The translations under genes and the position numbers were made by a program. Shown here one piece after another: positions 9,966 to 20,446 of a stretch of DNA of 64,000 nucleotides. The notes below the pieces were generated by a model. It made no database searches. It was given only the letters and a program-made list of their open reading frames with translations, and had not been told where the DNA came from. Within the stretch, counting starts at the first letter, position 1; the number at the start of each line of letters is the position of its first letter. Location of the stretch: NCBI GenBank assembly GCA_027491255.1, contig JAIXWM010000184.1, positions 30,669-94,668 on the forward strand, given 5' to 3'. Origin of the DNA: Rubrivivax sp. Its GTDB lineage: Bacteria; Pseudomonadota; Gammaproteobacteria; Burkholderiales; Burkholderiaceae_C.

Positions 9966-10195
9966 GATGGGATCGGCTGTCGATTGCCGTCAAATGAATG
10001 TAAGGGTATTTTTGATTCTAGGGGTTCCGCAGGATGATGGTCCGCCGGGCTTGCGGGATTGCGCAAGCGGCAGGCAGCGACCGGCAAGCGCCAGCCCGAG
10101 CCCGCCGTTGGGTCACCACCGAGCGGGGTGACGAGCGCAACGCCGCCCGGGTGGACGGGCTCGCGGCGTGGACCGTCGACGGGGCCTGAGGTGCC

Positions 10196-10813
10196 TCAGG
10201 AACCGACCTCGGCTGTCGCGTCGAGTTCGCCCGGCTCGACGGCGCGCAGCGCGGCCACCGGCACCGGGAGGCGCGCCTGTTTCTGGAGCAGTTCGATCAG
10301 AACCAGCGCCCGCGCCTGACCATCGGACATGTCGAAGACAGCGCGCACCCCGGCAAATGGCCCGGTCAGGATCTTGACCGTCTGCCCCGGGGTGAACTGC
10401 GGCACCACGGCGGATTCCCGGCGCCGCGCTTCCTCCTCGCGCAGGGTCTCCAGCACGCCCGGGGGAATCCGTGCCGCGACACCGCCGAACCGCACGATGG
10501 TCGACACGCCGAGGGTGCTGCGCACGGGCGCCCAGTTGATGCCGGGCGGCAGATGGATGAACAGGTAGCGCGGGAACAACGCCTCGTCGACGATGACGAG
10601 CTTGCGCTGGCGCACCTTCTCGACCCTCAACCGCGGCAGCCAGCACTCATAGCCCTGGTTGAACAGGTTGTCGAGAGCCCGCTGCTCCTGGCGGGGTTTG
10701 GTGTGAACAAGGTACCAGCTCACATCGAGATGCCCGGCATACCCGGGAGTTGGTTCATCGGTCGCAGCGCCCGACCTTGCAGCCGCGAAGTCCTGCCGGC
10801 ACCGCGGCTGCAC
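10196..10813 (-). CDS. rfaH: RfaH/NusG-family transcription antiterminator (true start may be the GTG at about 10723)
   Basis: WYLVHTKPRQEQRALDNLFNQGYECWLP, LFPRYLFIHL, GQTVKILTGPFAGVRAVF (NGN plus KOW). Confidence 0.85.
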   Translation of the reverse strand: MQPRCRQDFAAARSGAATDEPTPGYAGHLDVSWYLVHTKPRQEQRALDNLFNQGYECWLPRLRVEKVRQRKLVIVDEALFPRYLFIHLPPGINWAPVRSTLGVSTIVRFGGVAARIPPGVLETLREEEARRRESAVVPQFTPGQTVKILTGPFAGVRAVFDMSDGQARALVLIELLQKQARLPVPVAALRAVEPGELDATAEVGS

Positions 10814-10897
10814 ATGAACGAAGATGCTACCTCAGCACTGGCTCCGCCCGGCCGTCGGCAGGGCGCTCGACGCCCTGCGTGAGCAGGGCGGGGGCCC

Positions 10898-12982
10898 TCA
10901 GGAGCCTGCCGTGCGCAGCGTCAGGTAGGCCTCGCGCAGGCGCGGCAGATGATTGCGCAGGTGGGCCGGGCCCAGCCGCCCGGCATCCAGGCTGCGCAGT
11001 TCGATGTCCCAGGCCGGGGCGTACTCGCGCACCGCGTCAGGTTCCACCCAGTTGCCCGCCGATTGCTTGTCCGTGATGCGCGTGCGCAGACCCTGCCGCC
11101 ATTGGGAGGCCCCGAGGATCTGGACGGGGCCGGTGCGCGGCGCGGCGCGCGGCGTCAGCGGTACCGACAACTCCAGGCCGGCGAACTGGCGCATGCCGCC
11201 CTTGCGGTACACCAGGTGCGCGCCCAGGTCCCCCCACCAGCGGCTGATCGTGACCAGAGGCCCGTGGCTGCGGTCGGAGTACCGTTGGGCTCCGAACTCG
11301 ACCCAGACATTGCTCAACCAGCCGTCGCCGTCAGGCACCCAGCGGTAGCTGATCCACTGCTGGAAATCCGCCCCCTTGGGCATTCCCGGCTGGGTGACCA
11401 GTTCGCGCCCGCGCAGGCGCAGCACGTCATCGCGGCCAGGCACGAACAGCAGGGCCTCGCCTTCGACTCCCGGGGCGTCGTACTCGAAGACACCTGCCGC
11501 ACCGCCGAGCATGACGTGCCGGCCGAGCCACAGGGACTGGTGCAGCGCCAGCGCGCGCAAGCCTTCGGGCTGGCGCAGCGAAGCGAAGGCGCCGCTCGTG
11601 GTGGCCTGATCGGACACGGCGAGCCGCGTCATCGCGTTGGCCAGCAGTTGCGCGCCGGTCCACAGCGGCACCGTGATCGAGGTGCGCGCCGCGAGCGAGT
11701 AGTCGAAGGCGCCGTACTCCGTGCCCACGGCGTAGCGCAGATCCGGCCAGAGGCGCACCTGCAAGGCGGTGGCCGGGCCGGGTTGGTCGGAGATCCAATC
11801 CACACGCCGGTCGTCGGTCCGGCCCCCGCGTTGGACTTGCAGCGCTGCGCGTGCCGGCCCGGCGCGGCCGTCGCGCATGAAGTCGCGCCAGGCCGCCGCG
11901 GCCACATCGACGCTGAGGACCGCCTGGCCGGTCTTGAGCGCGGTGACGACGATGCGTTGAACCTCGGCCGGCGCCGTCGCGGCCGCGTGACCGAGGACGA
12001 CGCCGAGGGCGTCGAGTTCTTGCCGGCCGTAACGGTGGTTCTGGTATTCGATGACCCAGGTCCCGTTGTCGGCCTGGCCCACGCGCATCTTCTCCAGGCC
12101 CAGGCCGACCAGTGTGTCCTTCAGGCGGCCCAGGCGTGCTGGCCCGCTGTCGCTGGCAGCCTGCGGCACGTCGGACGCCGCGGAAGCTGCCGCCACCACC
12201 GGCTCCGCGGCGGGCTTGTCTTCGTCGAAAGGCACCGAGACGAAGAAGCCGACGGCGGTGGCTGCGGCCATGGGGCCGCGCGGCGCCGTGCGGTGAGCCG
12301 ACGCGGTGAACTGGGCGCCGCCGAGCGCTGCCAACGGGGGCGAGGCCCACCGAGCCCCCGCCAGGGGCTGCCGCCCGTCGTGCTCGGCCGACAGCGTCAG
12401 GGTGCCGAGCCTCTGACTGTGCGTCAGGCGGTAGTCGATGCCGCCAAAGATGCCATCGAGCGCGCGCCGCGTACCGGGCGTCTGCCGCGCCTGGCTGCTG
12501 CCCGCGCCCAGGGTGAGGCTCCAGGGTCCCCAGGGCTGGGTGGCGACGGCGTAGGCGGCGCGGAAGTTGACGGCCCCGCCGCGAAAGTCGTTCACGCCGA
12601 CGGCCACCCGTGGCGCGTCATCACCCCGGCCGATCGCTGTCGAGAGCTTGACGTTGGCCGAGAGGTCGCTGATGCCGCCCAGGGCCAGGCCTGTGGCGTC
12701 GCGCGTGCTGTACTCGGCGAGCCGGCCCACGATGTCCAGGCCCGGGGCCAGGCCCACGCCGAGCAGATAGGACACGCTGCGCTGGGACTGCCGGACCACC
12801 TGCGGCTCGCGCGGATTGCCCAGGCCCAGGGCCAGCGTGCCGCTGCCCAGCGGTCGGGCGTCCGGGATGGACAGCCCGCCGACCACACCGGTGGCATTCA
12901 GCCCCTGGGCGAGTGAGCAGGTGGCCCAGAGCCATCCTGTGGCCGCCAAGGCGAGTGGACGTCTTGAGCTGGGGTGTGTCAT
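10898..12982 (-). CDS. YjbH-domain exopolysaccharide-associated outer-membrane lipoprotein-like protein
   Basis: VVGGLSIPDARPLGSGTLALGLGNPREPQVVR...SYLLGVGLAPGLDIVGRLAEY; long beta-rich protein with signal peptide. Confidence 0.75.
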   Translation of the reverse strand: MTHPSSRRPLALAATGWLWATCSLAQGLNATGVVGGLSIPDARPLGSGTLALGLGNPREPQVVRQSQRSVSYLLGVGLAPGLDIVGRLAEYSTRDATGLALGGISDLSANVKLSTAIGRGDDAPRVAVGVNDFRGGAVNFRAAYAVATQPWGPWSLTLGAGSSQARQTPGTRRALDGIFGGIDYRLTHSQRLGTLTLSAEHDGRQPLAGARWASPPLAALGGAQFTASAHRTAPRGPMAAATAVGFFVSVPFDEDKPAAEPVVAAASAASDVPQAASDSGPARLGRLKDTLVGLGLEKMRVGQADNGTWVIEYQNHRYGRQELDALGVVLGHAAATAPAEVQRIVVTALKTGQAVLSVDVAAAAWRDFMRDGRAGPARAALQVQRGGRTDDRRVDWISDQPGPATALQVRLWPDLRYAVGTEYGAFDYSLAARTSITVPLWTGAQLLANAMTRLAVSDQATTSGAFASLRQPEGLRALALHQSLWLGRHVMLGGAAGVFEYDAPGVEGEALLFVPGRDDVLRLRGRELVTQPGMPKGADFQQWISYRWVPDGDGWLSNVWVEFGAQRYSDRSHGPLVTISRWWGDLGAHLVYRKGGMRQFAGLELSVPLTPRAAPRTGPVQILGASQWRQGLRTRITDKQSAGNWVEPDAVREYAPAWDIELRSLDAGRLGPAHLRNHLPRLREAYLTLRTAGS

Positions 12983-13157
12983 GGCGACAGGCCGTGGGCA
13001 CGGCAAGGAAGGTGACCGGAAAGTCTAGCTGTCGCCGTGACCCGGGCCGCGTTGCCGGCGGGTGCAGCGTCGTCTCGAGACAACGAAGTCGCGCCAGTCG
13101 CGCCCGGCCGACTCGATGCTTGTCGTCGCGGCGCCGGCACTCAGGGATAATCCCGAG

Positions 13158-14594
<1,437 letters not shown>

Positions 14595-14682
14595 GCGGCT
14601 GGGAGTCTGTCCCGGCCCCCCGCCTGGCGCACGGTGCGGGCACGCCGGAAGCATCCTCACTCGCTGAGGATTGCTGGCGGCC

Positions 14683-15516
14683 TCAGCGGCGGATGCGCCG
14701 CTCCACGGTGGCGAGCAAGGCTTCCGGCGACACCGGCTTGCGCAGTGTGACCAGGTTCGGGTGATTGCGGGCCGCATGTGCGGCCGCTTCGTCCCCGGAG
14801 ATCAGCACGGCCGGTACCTCCACTTGCGGGAAGGCCGCGCGCAGGCGCTCCAGCGCATGGAGCCCGGTGCCCGAGGCACCCAGGTGGAAATCGACGAGCG
14901 CGAGCCCTGGTCGTACGCGTGTGCCCCCGGCATCGAGCCAGCGTTCGAGCTCGTCGATGCTGCTGAGCTCCATCACCCTTGCTCCCCAGGCTTCGAGCAG
15001 CACGGCCGTGCTGAGGCGGGACCCCGGGTCGTCGTCGATGACCACGATCAGCGGCGTCGCATCGGCATCCTGCGCCTGCCCATGCCCCTCGCCTGAAGCG
15101 CTGTCGGCATCCGCCTCGCGCTCGGCGGGCGCGCTCGGAAGCGATGCCCATGGGGGCACAGCGTCGGGCGGACCGGCCCGGGCTGCTTCCCAGCCCGGTG
15201 CCGGGGACACCTTGGCGCCTGCCGACGATGTGTTCGCGGCCTCGTGCCTGGCTTCCTCGGCGGCCCAGGCGTCGATCAGGGCTTCCAGCGCCGCCACCGC
15301 ATCTGCAATGCCCTGCGCCAGCGGCTGCTCTGCCGGGCCGAGCGGCCGTGCGCGCAGCGCGGCGCAGAACAGTCCCAGCGCGTTCAGCGGCTGGCGCAGG
15401 TCGTGGTGGCGGCTTCGCCAGTCAGCGCGTGCCGGGCTCAGCGCACCGGGTGTGGTGGCATCGGCGACGAGTGGTGTGTCGGGCGCTGCGCCGACGGGCC
15501 TGTGCGCCTCAGCCAC
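14683..15516 (-). CDS. DHp (HisKA-like) plus receiver protein without visible HATPase domain
   Basis: HHDLRQPLNALGLFCAALRAR H-box, then IVVIDDDPGSRLSTAV...ALVDFHLGASGTGL...LISGD...LRKPV receiver. Confidence 0.8.
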   Translation of the reverse strand: MAEAHRPVGAAPDTPLVADATTPGALSPARADWRSRHHDLRQPLNALGLFCAALRARPLGPAEQPLAQGIADAVAALEALIDAWAAEEARHEAANTSSAGAKVSPAPGWEAARAGPPDAVPPWASLPSAPAEREADADSASGEGHGQAQDADATPLIVVIDDDPGSRLSTAVLLEAWGARVMELSSIDELERWLDAGGTRVRPGLALVDFHLGASGTGLHALERLRAAFPQVEVPAVLISGDEAAAHAARNHPNLVTLRKPVSPEALLATVERRIRR

Positions 15517-16213
15517 GCCGCCCTCGGCGCCATGAAAAGCCGGCGAGGTGCTCGTTCTGCATCTGCGTGACGGCCACGATGGCCTGGGTGCGTGTGGACA
15601 CGTTCAGCGCCCGCAGCACCGAGGCCACATGCACCTTCACCGTTTCCGTCGACAGGCCGAGTTCGCGCGCAATGAGCTTGTTGGGCAGCCCGCGGACCAT
15701 GCCGGCCAGCACGTCGGTCTGCCGGGACGTCAACCCCAGGCGCTCGATCAGGCTGGGCGCGATGCGCTGGCCACCGGTGGGCGTGGCCCCGTTGCCCGCG
15801 GCACCACCGGCCTCGCCCGACCCGAACAGATGGGTCGGGATGTGCATGCCGCCCGACATCACGGTGCGCAAGGCCTCCACCAGCGCTTCGTTGCTGCTGC
15901 GCTTGGTGACGTAGCCCATCGCTCCCAGATCGAGCGACTGCAGCACGTCGCTCTTGCTCTCCGAGGCCGACAGCACGACGACCGGCACGCCGGGATGGTC
16001 TTGCCGCATCTGTGCAAGCAGGTCGAAACCGTGCGCGTCGCCCAGTGTGAGGTCGAGCAGCACGAGTTCGACGTCCGGGTGCTCGCGCAGCCGCTCGCGC
16101 GCCTGCGCAGCGCTCTGCGCGCAGGTGACCCGGTCGTCGTTGCCGAAACTGGCGATCACGGCCTGCAGCGCGGCCAGGATCAGCGGATGGTCGTCGACGA
16201 GCAGCAGGTTCAT
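15509..16213 (-). CDS. LuxR/NarL-type response regulator
   Basis: MNLLLVDDHPLILAAL, LVLLDLTLGD, K in YVTKRSS, GLTSRQTDVLAGMVRGLPNKLIARELGLSTETVKVHVASVLRALNV. Confidence 0.93.
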   Translation of the reverse strand: MNLLLVDDHPLILAALQAVIASFGNDDRVTCAQSAAQARERLREHPDVELVLLDLTLGDAHGFDLLAQMRQDHPGVPVVVLSASESKSDVLQSLDLGAMGYVTKRSSNEALVEALRTVMSGGMHIPTHLFGSGEAGGAAGNGATPTGGQRIAPSLIERLGLTSRQTDVLAGMVRGLPNKLIARELGLSTETVKVHVASVLRALNVSTRTQAIVAVTQMQNEHLAGFSWRRGRRG

Positions 16214-16307
16214 GCGAAGAATTCCCTGTGAGTTACGTTTCTATTCTGGGCCATCGGCGATACATCAGCGATAAATTTCCAAAGGCCACACACGGGAATT
16301 CAGGGCG

Positions 16308-16334
16308 AAAAAAAGCCGCGTCAGCGACGCGGCT
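16308..16334 (-). terminator. intrinsic terminator of the Ig-like lipoprotein gene
   Basis: On minus strand AGCCGCGT-CGCTG-ACGCGGCT followed by a 7-T run; perfect 8-bp stem. Confidence 0.85.
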
Positions 16335-16362
16335 CTTGCGTGACGGGCTCGCCGCCGGCGGG

Positions 16363-17691
16363 TCAGAACGTGGCGCCGGTGGCTCCCGTGGTCCGGGTGA
16401 AGGTGAGTGTGACCGAGAGGCTGGCCGTCTGCCGTCCGTCCGACACCGTGATGGAGTAGGTGCCGGTGCCGGAGGCCGTCGGAACGCCGGTGATCGCACC
16501 GGTGAGCGGGTTGAAGGTCAGGCCCGGAGGAATGGCCTTGCTGCCGGTGATCGACAGGGTCAGCAGGTCGCTTTCCGCGTCGGCAACCGTGGGCGTGTAC
16601 GTGAACGCCACGCCGACGGTCCCGGACGCCGATGCGGCGCCGGTGATGGTCGGGGCGGTGTTGGTCGGCGGTGTCACCGTCACCGTGACACCCTGCAGCG
16701 CTTGTTGGGCGGCGCTGGCAGAAGTCTGTGTTTCGATGGCGGCGGAGACGTTCTGGGTGACGATCTGTGCCTCGGGTTTGATCGAGGCCGCGGTGTTTGC
16801 CAGGGACACACCGGGGGCCCCTGCGATCGCGTCCACGACCGTGGTCGTCGACGTGGCCACGGATTGCGCCACCTGGCTGATCGCGGCATTGTTGAGCGCC
16901 AGTGTCACGCCCCCGGCCTTGCTCGAGTCCGCCGCCATGGCCGTGACGGCGGATGTCGTGGCCGCCTGGGTGATCGAGGCGATCTCGGCTCCGGTGTCCA
17001 GCTGGGTCGCTGTCTTGCCCACCAGGTTCGTGGCCAGCGCCGCCAGGACTTCGGTCTGGACCGACTTCACCGCCTGCGTCGAGAGCAGGCGCGTGTTGTC
17101 GTTGCCGCCGGCGGCCGTGTTCAGAACTTCGACCACCATGCTGGCGGTGGTCGTCACCGCCTTGACCAGCGCCGCCGCCGCCGGGGTGATCCCCTCGTCG
17201 ATCTTGGCGTTGTAGGCCACGCCCAGCGACTGGATCGTGGTCTTCAGGGCGGCGCGGTTCGCCTCGGGCGTGAGTTGCACCAGCGTCGTCAGCGGCGTGA
17301 CAGCCTGGCTGGTGACCGTCTGGCCGGCCTTGCCGCCCTCGGCCCGCATCGTGATCGCGGGCTGGCTGGTGATGGTGTCGGTGCCGCCGAGACTGACGAT
17401 CTCGTAGTCATAGGTCGGCACCGCGGTGAGCTTCCAGTTGCCGGTCGAGTCGGTCGTGGTCGAGTAGGCCTTCTCGTCAGCATCGACGATGCCGTTGCCC
17501 CGGACCTGGCCCGCAGGTATCCTGTCTGCGAACACGATGGCGCCACTGACCGGCCCCTGCACCACCGCTCCTCCGGGCGCGGCCACGGTCACCGGGTCGT
17601 CTTCCTTCAAGCCGCATCCGACTACTAGGGCCGCCGCGGCAGCCACCGCGGCCAGTCGGGTCGCGGCATGGAGAGAACGCTTTTCCATCAT
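16363..17691 (-). CDS. putative lipoprotein with C-terminal putative-Ig/cadherin-like domain
   Basis: MMEKRSLHAATRLAAVAAAAALVVGCG lipobox; C-terminal APTITGAASASGTVGVAFTYTPTVADAESD...LTFNPLTGAITGVPT; SD GGAG upstream of start. Confidence 0.75.
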   Translation of the reverse strand: MMEKRSLHAATRLAAVAAAAALVVGCGLKEDDPVTVAAPGGAVVQGPVSGAIVFADRIPAGQVRGNGIVDADEKAYSTTTDSTGNWKLTAVPTYDYEIVSLGGTDTITSQPAITMRAEGGKAGQTVTSQAVTPLTTLVQLTPEANRAALKTTIQSLGVAYNAKIDEGITPAAAALVKAVTTTASMVVEVLNTAAGGNDNTRLLSTQAVKSVQTEVLAALATNLVGKTATQLDTGAEIASITQAATTSAVTAMAADSSKAGGVTLALNNAAISQVAQSVATSTTTVVDAIAGAPGVSLANTAASIKPEAQIVTQNVSAAIETQTSASAAQQALQGVTVTVTPPTNTAPTITGAASASGTVGVAFTYTPTVADAESDLLTLSITGSKAIPPGLTFNPLTGAITGVPTASGTGTYSITVSDGRQTASLSVTLTFTRTTGATGATF

Positions 17692-18077
17692 CAGTACTCC
17701 TCGAGAAACGAAACGACGGCGCACACCCGCCATGAAACGACTGAAAACGCGACCGGCCGGGACTCCTGGGGCCCTTGCTTGAACCTCATGGCCCGCCGGC
17801 CTCAGGTTTCGCACGGAAGGCCGTTGTCCTGGTCGAATCGAGCGCGTGTTGACCATAGGCTGGGTTCGTCAGCAACCCTTACATTCATGATAAACCCATA
17901 TGGGCGGTGATGCCACTTCCGCCAGTTACCGATTGCGCTACCGTCGTCGCATTGACGCGGAAGTTTTGGTCTGCGGCTGAGGAACCCGGCAGGGTCGTGC
18001 TGCGCCTCGGCAATCGAAGCCGGCCGCAACCGGCCGGCATGAGCGAAGTGAAGAAAGACGCTCAGCCTCTGCGGCGC

Positions 18078-18878
18078 TCAGCCGGCGAGCCCGTCCCACA
18101 GCAGCTTGGTCCCGGTCAGGGCCATGCCGGTCCAGGCGAGCCGGTAGAACCAGGTCGGCGCGATGCGCCTCGTCAGGCGCACGCCGATCCAGACGCCGAC
18201 GGGCGCCAGCGGCAGCAACACGAGCGCGGTGGCCATGTTGGGCAGGTCGATCAAGCCCAACCAGGCGTACGGCACCCACTTCGAGGCATTGAGCGCGGCG
18301 AAGAACACCGCCATCGTGGCGCTGAAGACCAGCGGCGGCAGTTTCTGCGGAAGCAGGTAGGCGACCACGGGCGGGCTGCCGGCATGGGCGACGAAGCTGG
18401 TGAATCCGGAGGCCGTGGCGCATACCGCGCCGACGCTGTCGGGTGCGACGCGCCGACCTGTGGGGCGCCACAGCAGTTGCCAGGCGACGAAAGCCAGGGC
18501 CAGCGCGCCCGTCAGCGTCGCCACCCAGGCTGAGGGCAGCAGCCCGAACACGGCCCAGCCCAGCAGCGAGCCGGCCAAGCCCCACGGAAGCAGCAGCCTC
18601 AGCAGACGGCGGTCAGGGTGGTGGCGCAAGCGCCTCAGTGCGGCCACGTCCATGGTCAACAGCAGCGGCATCATGATCGCGGCGGCTTGCGGTACGGGCA
18701 CGGTCAGCGCCAACAGCGGCACGGCCAGGGCGCCGAAGCCGGTGGCGAAACCACTCTTGGACAGACCCATCAGCAGCACCGCGGGTATCGCAACCGCATA
18801 GAACAGCGGATCCCCGATGAGCCAGCCATTGGCCATGATGAGCCCGGTCTCAGTGGTCGCGACGGACAATGTGGACAT
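18078..18878 (-). CDS. TauE/SafE (TSUP) family sulfite/anion exporter-like membrane protein
   Basis: GLSKSGFATGFGALAVPLLAL, GFTSFVAHAGSPPVVAYLLPQKL, GVWIGVRL. Confidence 0.88.
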   Translation of the reverse strand: MSTLSVATTETGLIMANGWLIGDPLFYAVAIPAVLLMGLSKSGFATGFGALAVPLLALTVPVPQAAAIMMPLLLTMDVAALRRLRHHPDRRLLRLLLPWGLAGSLLGWAVFGLLPSAWVATLTGALALAFVAWQLLWRPTGRRVAPDSVGAVCATASGFTSFVAHAGSPPVVAYLLPQKLPPLVFSATMAVFFAALNASKWVPYAWLGLIDLPNMATALVLLPLAPVGVWIGVRLTRRIAPTWFYRLAWTGMALTGTKLLWDGLAG

Positions 18879-19341
18879 GTTTCAGCCTTCGCAACATGAC
18901 GTGCGCCGCTTCTTCTGCCAGGTCTGGCGCCGCCGGAAGCAGGGCCTGGCGCTGGATCCGATGCAGGCACAGGCGGCGACCTGGGTCGCCGAGCATCCTG
19001 AGTACGACGCCGACCTGGCGGACGAGGAGGCAGCGCTCGGGGCCGACTACCGGGTCGAGAACGGCCGCGGCAACCCCTTCCTGCACCTGAGCATGCACCT
19101 GAGCATCAGCGAGCAGATCGCCATCGACCAACCGGCGGGCATCCGGCAGGCGGTGCATCTGCTGGCGGCGCGGCGGGGCTCCTTGCACGCGGCCCATCAC
19201 GAGGTGATGGAGTGTCTGGGCGAGATGCTGTGGACGTCCCAGCGCAGCGGCATGCCGCCCGATGGGCCGGCCTATCTCGAGGCGGTTCGCCGTCGCGCGC
19301 GCGGTCCGGCCGAAGGGAGTCTGCCTCAGCGGCAGGGGTAG
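18877..19341 (+). CDS. DUF1841 family protein
   Basis: MFQPSQHDVRRFFCQVWRRRKQGLALDPMQAQAATWVAEHPEYDADL...GNPFLHLSMHLSISEQIAIDQPAGI. Confidence 0.85.
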   Translation: MFQPSQHDVRRFFCQVWRRRKQGLALDPMQAQAATWVAEHPEYDADLADEEAALGADYRVENGRGNPFLHLSMHLSISEQIAIDQPAGIRQAVHLLAARRGSLHAAHHEVMECLGEMLWTSQRSGMPPDGPAYLEAVRRRARGPAEGSLPQRQG

Positions 19342-19520
19342 CCTGCTTGCGCCAGCGCGACGGCGAAATCCTGTGCCGGCTGCTGTGAATCGATGGTCAC
19401 GCGGTGCGCCGGCAGGTCGATCGAGAGCGCGGCTTGCGGGTCCGTCTTCCTGACGGTCTCGGTGACCACACGCACGCAGTGCTGGCAGCTCATGTCCGGC
19501 AACTCCAGGTCGATCGTCAT
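19326..19520 (-). CDS. heavy-metal-associated (HMA) domain protein, CopZ-like
   Basis: MTIDLELPDMSCQHCVRVVTETV: MxCxxC metal-binding motif, 64 aa. Confidence 0.85.
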   Translation of the reverse strand: MTIDLELPDMSCQHCVRVVTETVRKTDPQAALSIDLPAHRVTIDSQQPAQDFAVALAQAGYPCR

Positions 19521-19582
19521 CGCAATCCTCGGTGCAGCGGTGCCGGTCGGGGCTGTGCGTGGCGGGCCGGTGGCAGCTGCTT

Positions 19583-20227
19583 TCAGCGGAAGCGCGACTG
19601 CGGCACCGTCTTCAGGTCGCCAGGCAGCGAACCGAGGTAGGCTGCCATCGCCTTGAGTTCGGCGGGCTTGAACTGCTGAACCTGTGCGCCCATGATGGCG
19701 TTGTTGCGACCGATGTGCGGGTTGCCTTGGACCTTGTAGGACTTGAGCGCCACGAACAGGTAGTCTGCGTGCTGGCCGGCGAGCTTGGGATAGGAGGGGT
19801 CAACCGGTTTGGCGAAGTCTGCGCCGTGGCAAGAAGCGCACGCGCCCTTGTCGAGCAGGGCCTTGACGTCGGCAGAGGGCTGCTGCACGGTCTGGGACAC
19901 GGCTGCCACACTGCTCCTGCCGTGCTGCTCATAGAAAGCCGCCAGATCGGCCATGTCCTGTTCGGTCAGGGAGGCGGAGATGACGCGCATGGTGGGGTGC
20001 TTGCGGTCGCCCTTCTGATAGGCCAAGAGGGACGCCACGATGTACTTGGCATTCTGGCCGGAGATCTTGGGCACCCGGTGGACTTCGGGGAAGCTCGCCT
20101 GGTAACCGGCGATGCCGTGGCAGCCGATGCACATCGCGGCTTTTTTCTCACCCGCCTTGACGTCCTGGGCGAGAGCCGTAGAGCACAGGCCCGCCAGGGC
20201 CAGCGACAGAGTGAGCGCTTTCATCAT
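19583..20227 (-). CDS. c4-type dihaem cytochrome
   Basis: Signal peptide plus two haem sites CIGCH and CASCH in duplicated halves. Confidence 0.9.
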   Translation of the reverse strand: MMKALTLSLALAGLCSTALAQDVKAGEKKAAMCIGCHGIAGYQASFPEVHRVPKISGQNAKYIVASLLAYQKGDRKHPTMRVISASLTEQDMADLAAFYEQHGRSSVAAVSQTVQQPSADVKALLDKGACASCHGADFAKPVDPSYPKLAGQHADYLFVALKSYKVQGNPHIGRNNAIMGAQVQQFKPAELKAMAAYLGSLPGDLKTVPQSRFR

Positions 20228-20446
20228 GATTTATGTCTCGGCAAAGCCACCTCGAGCGCGACCGGCCTCTCCTCGAACGGCCTGGGTCGCAGGGGTCCTT
20301 CGATTATAGGGGGGGCCTTATACTGATTCGAGGGGGTGGCCGGCTGTCCGGCGGCCTTGATGCCATCGGGCAAGAGGCCGCGCAGCGCGCCTGTGGTGCT
20401 TGCCGGTCTGCCGCGTGTCCGCGGCGCCCTGACGAGAGCTTCGAAG

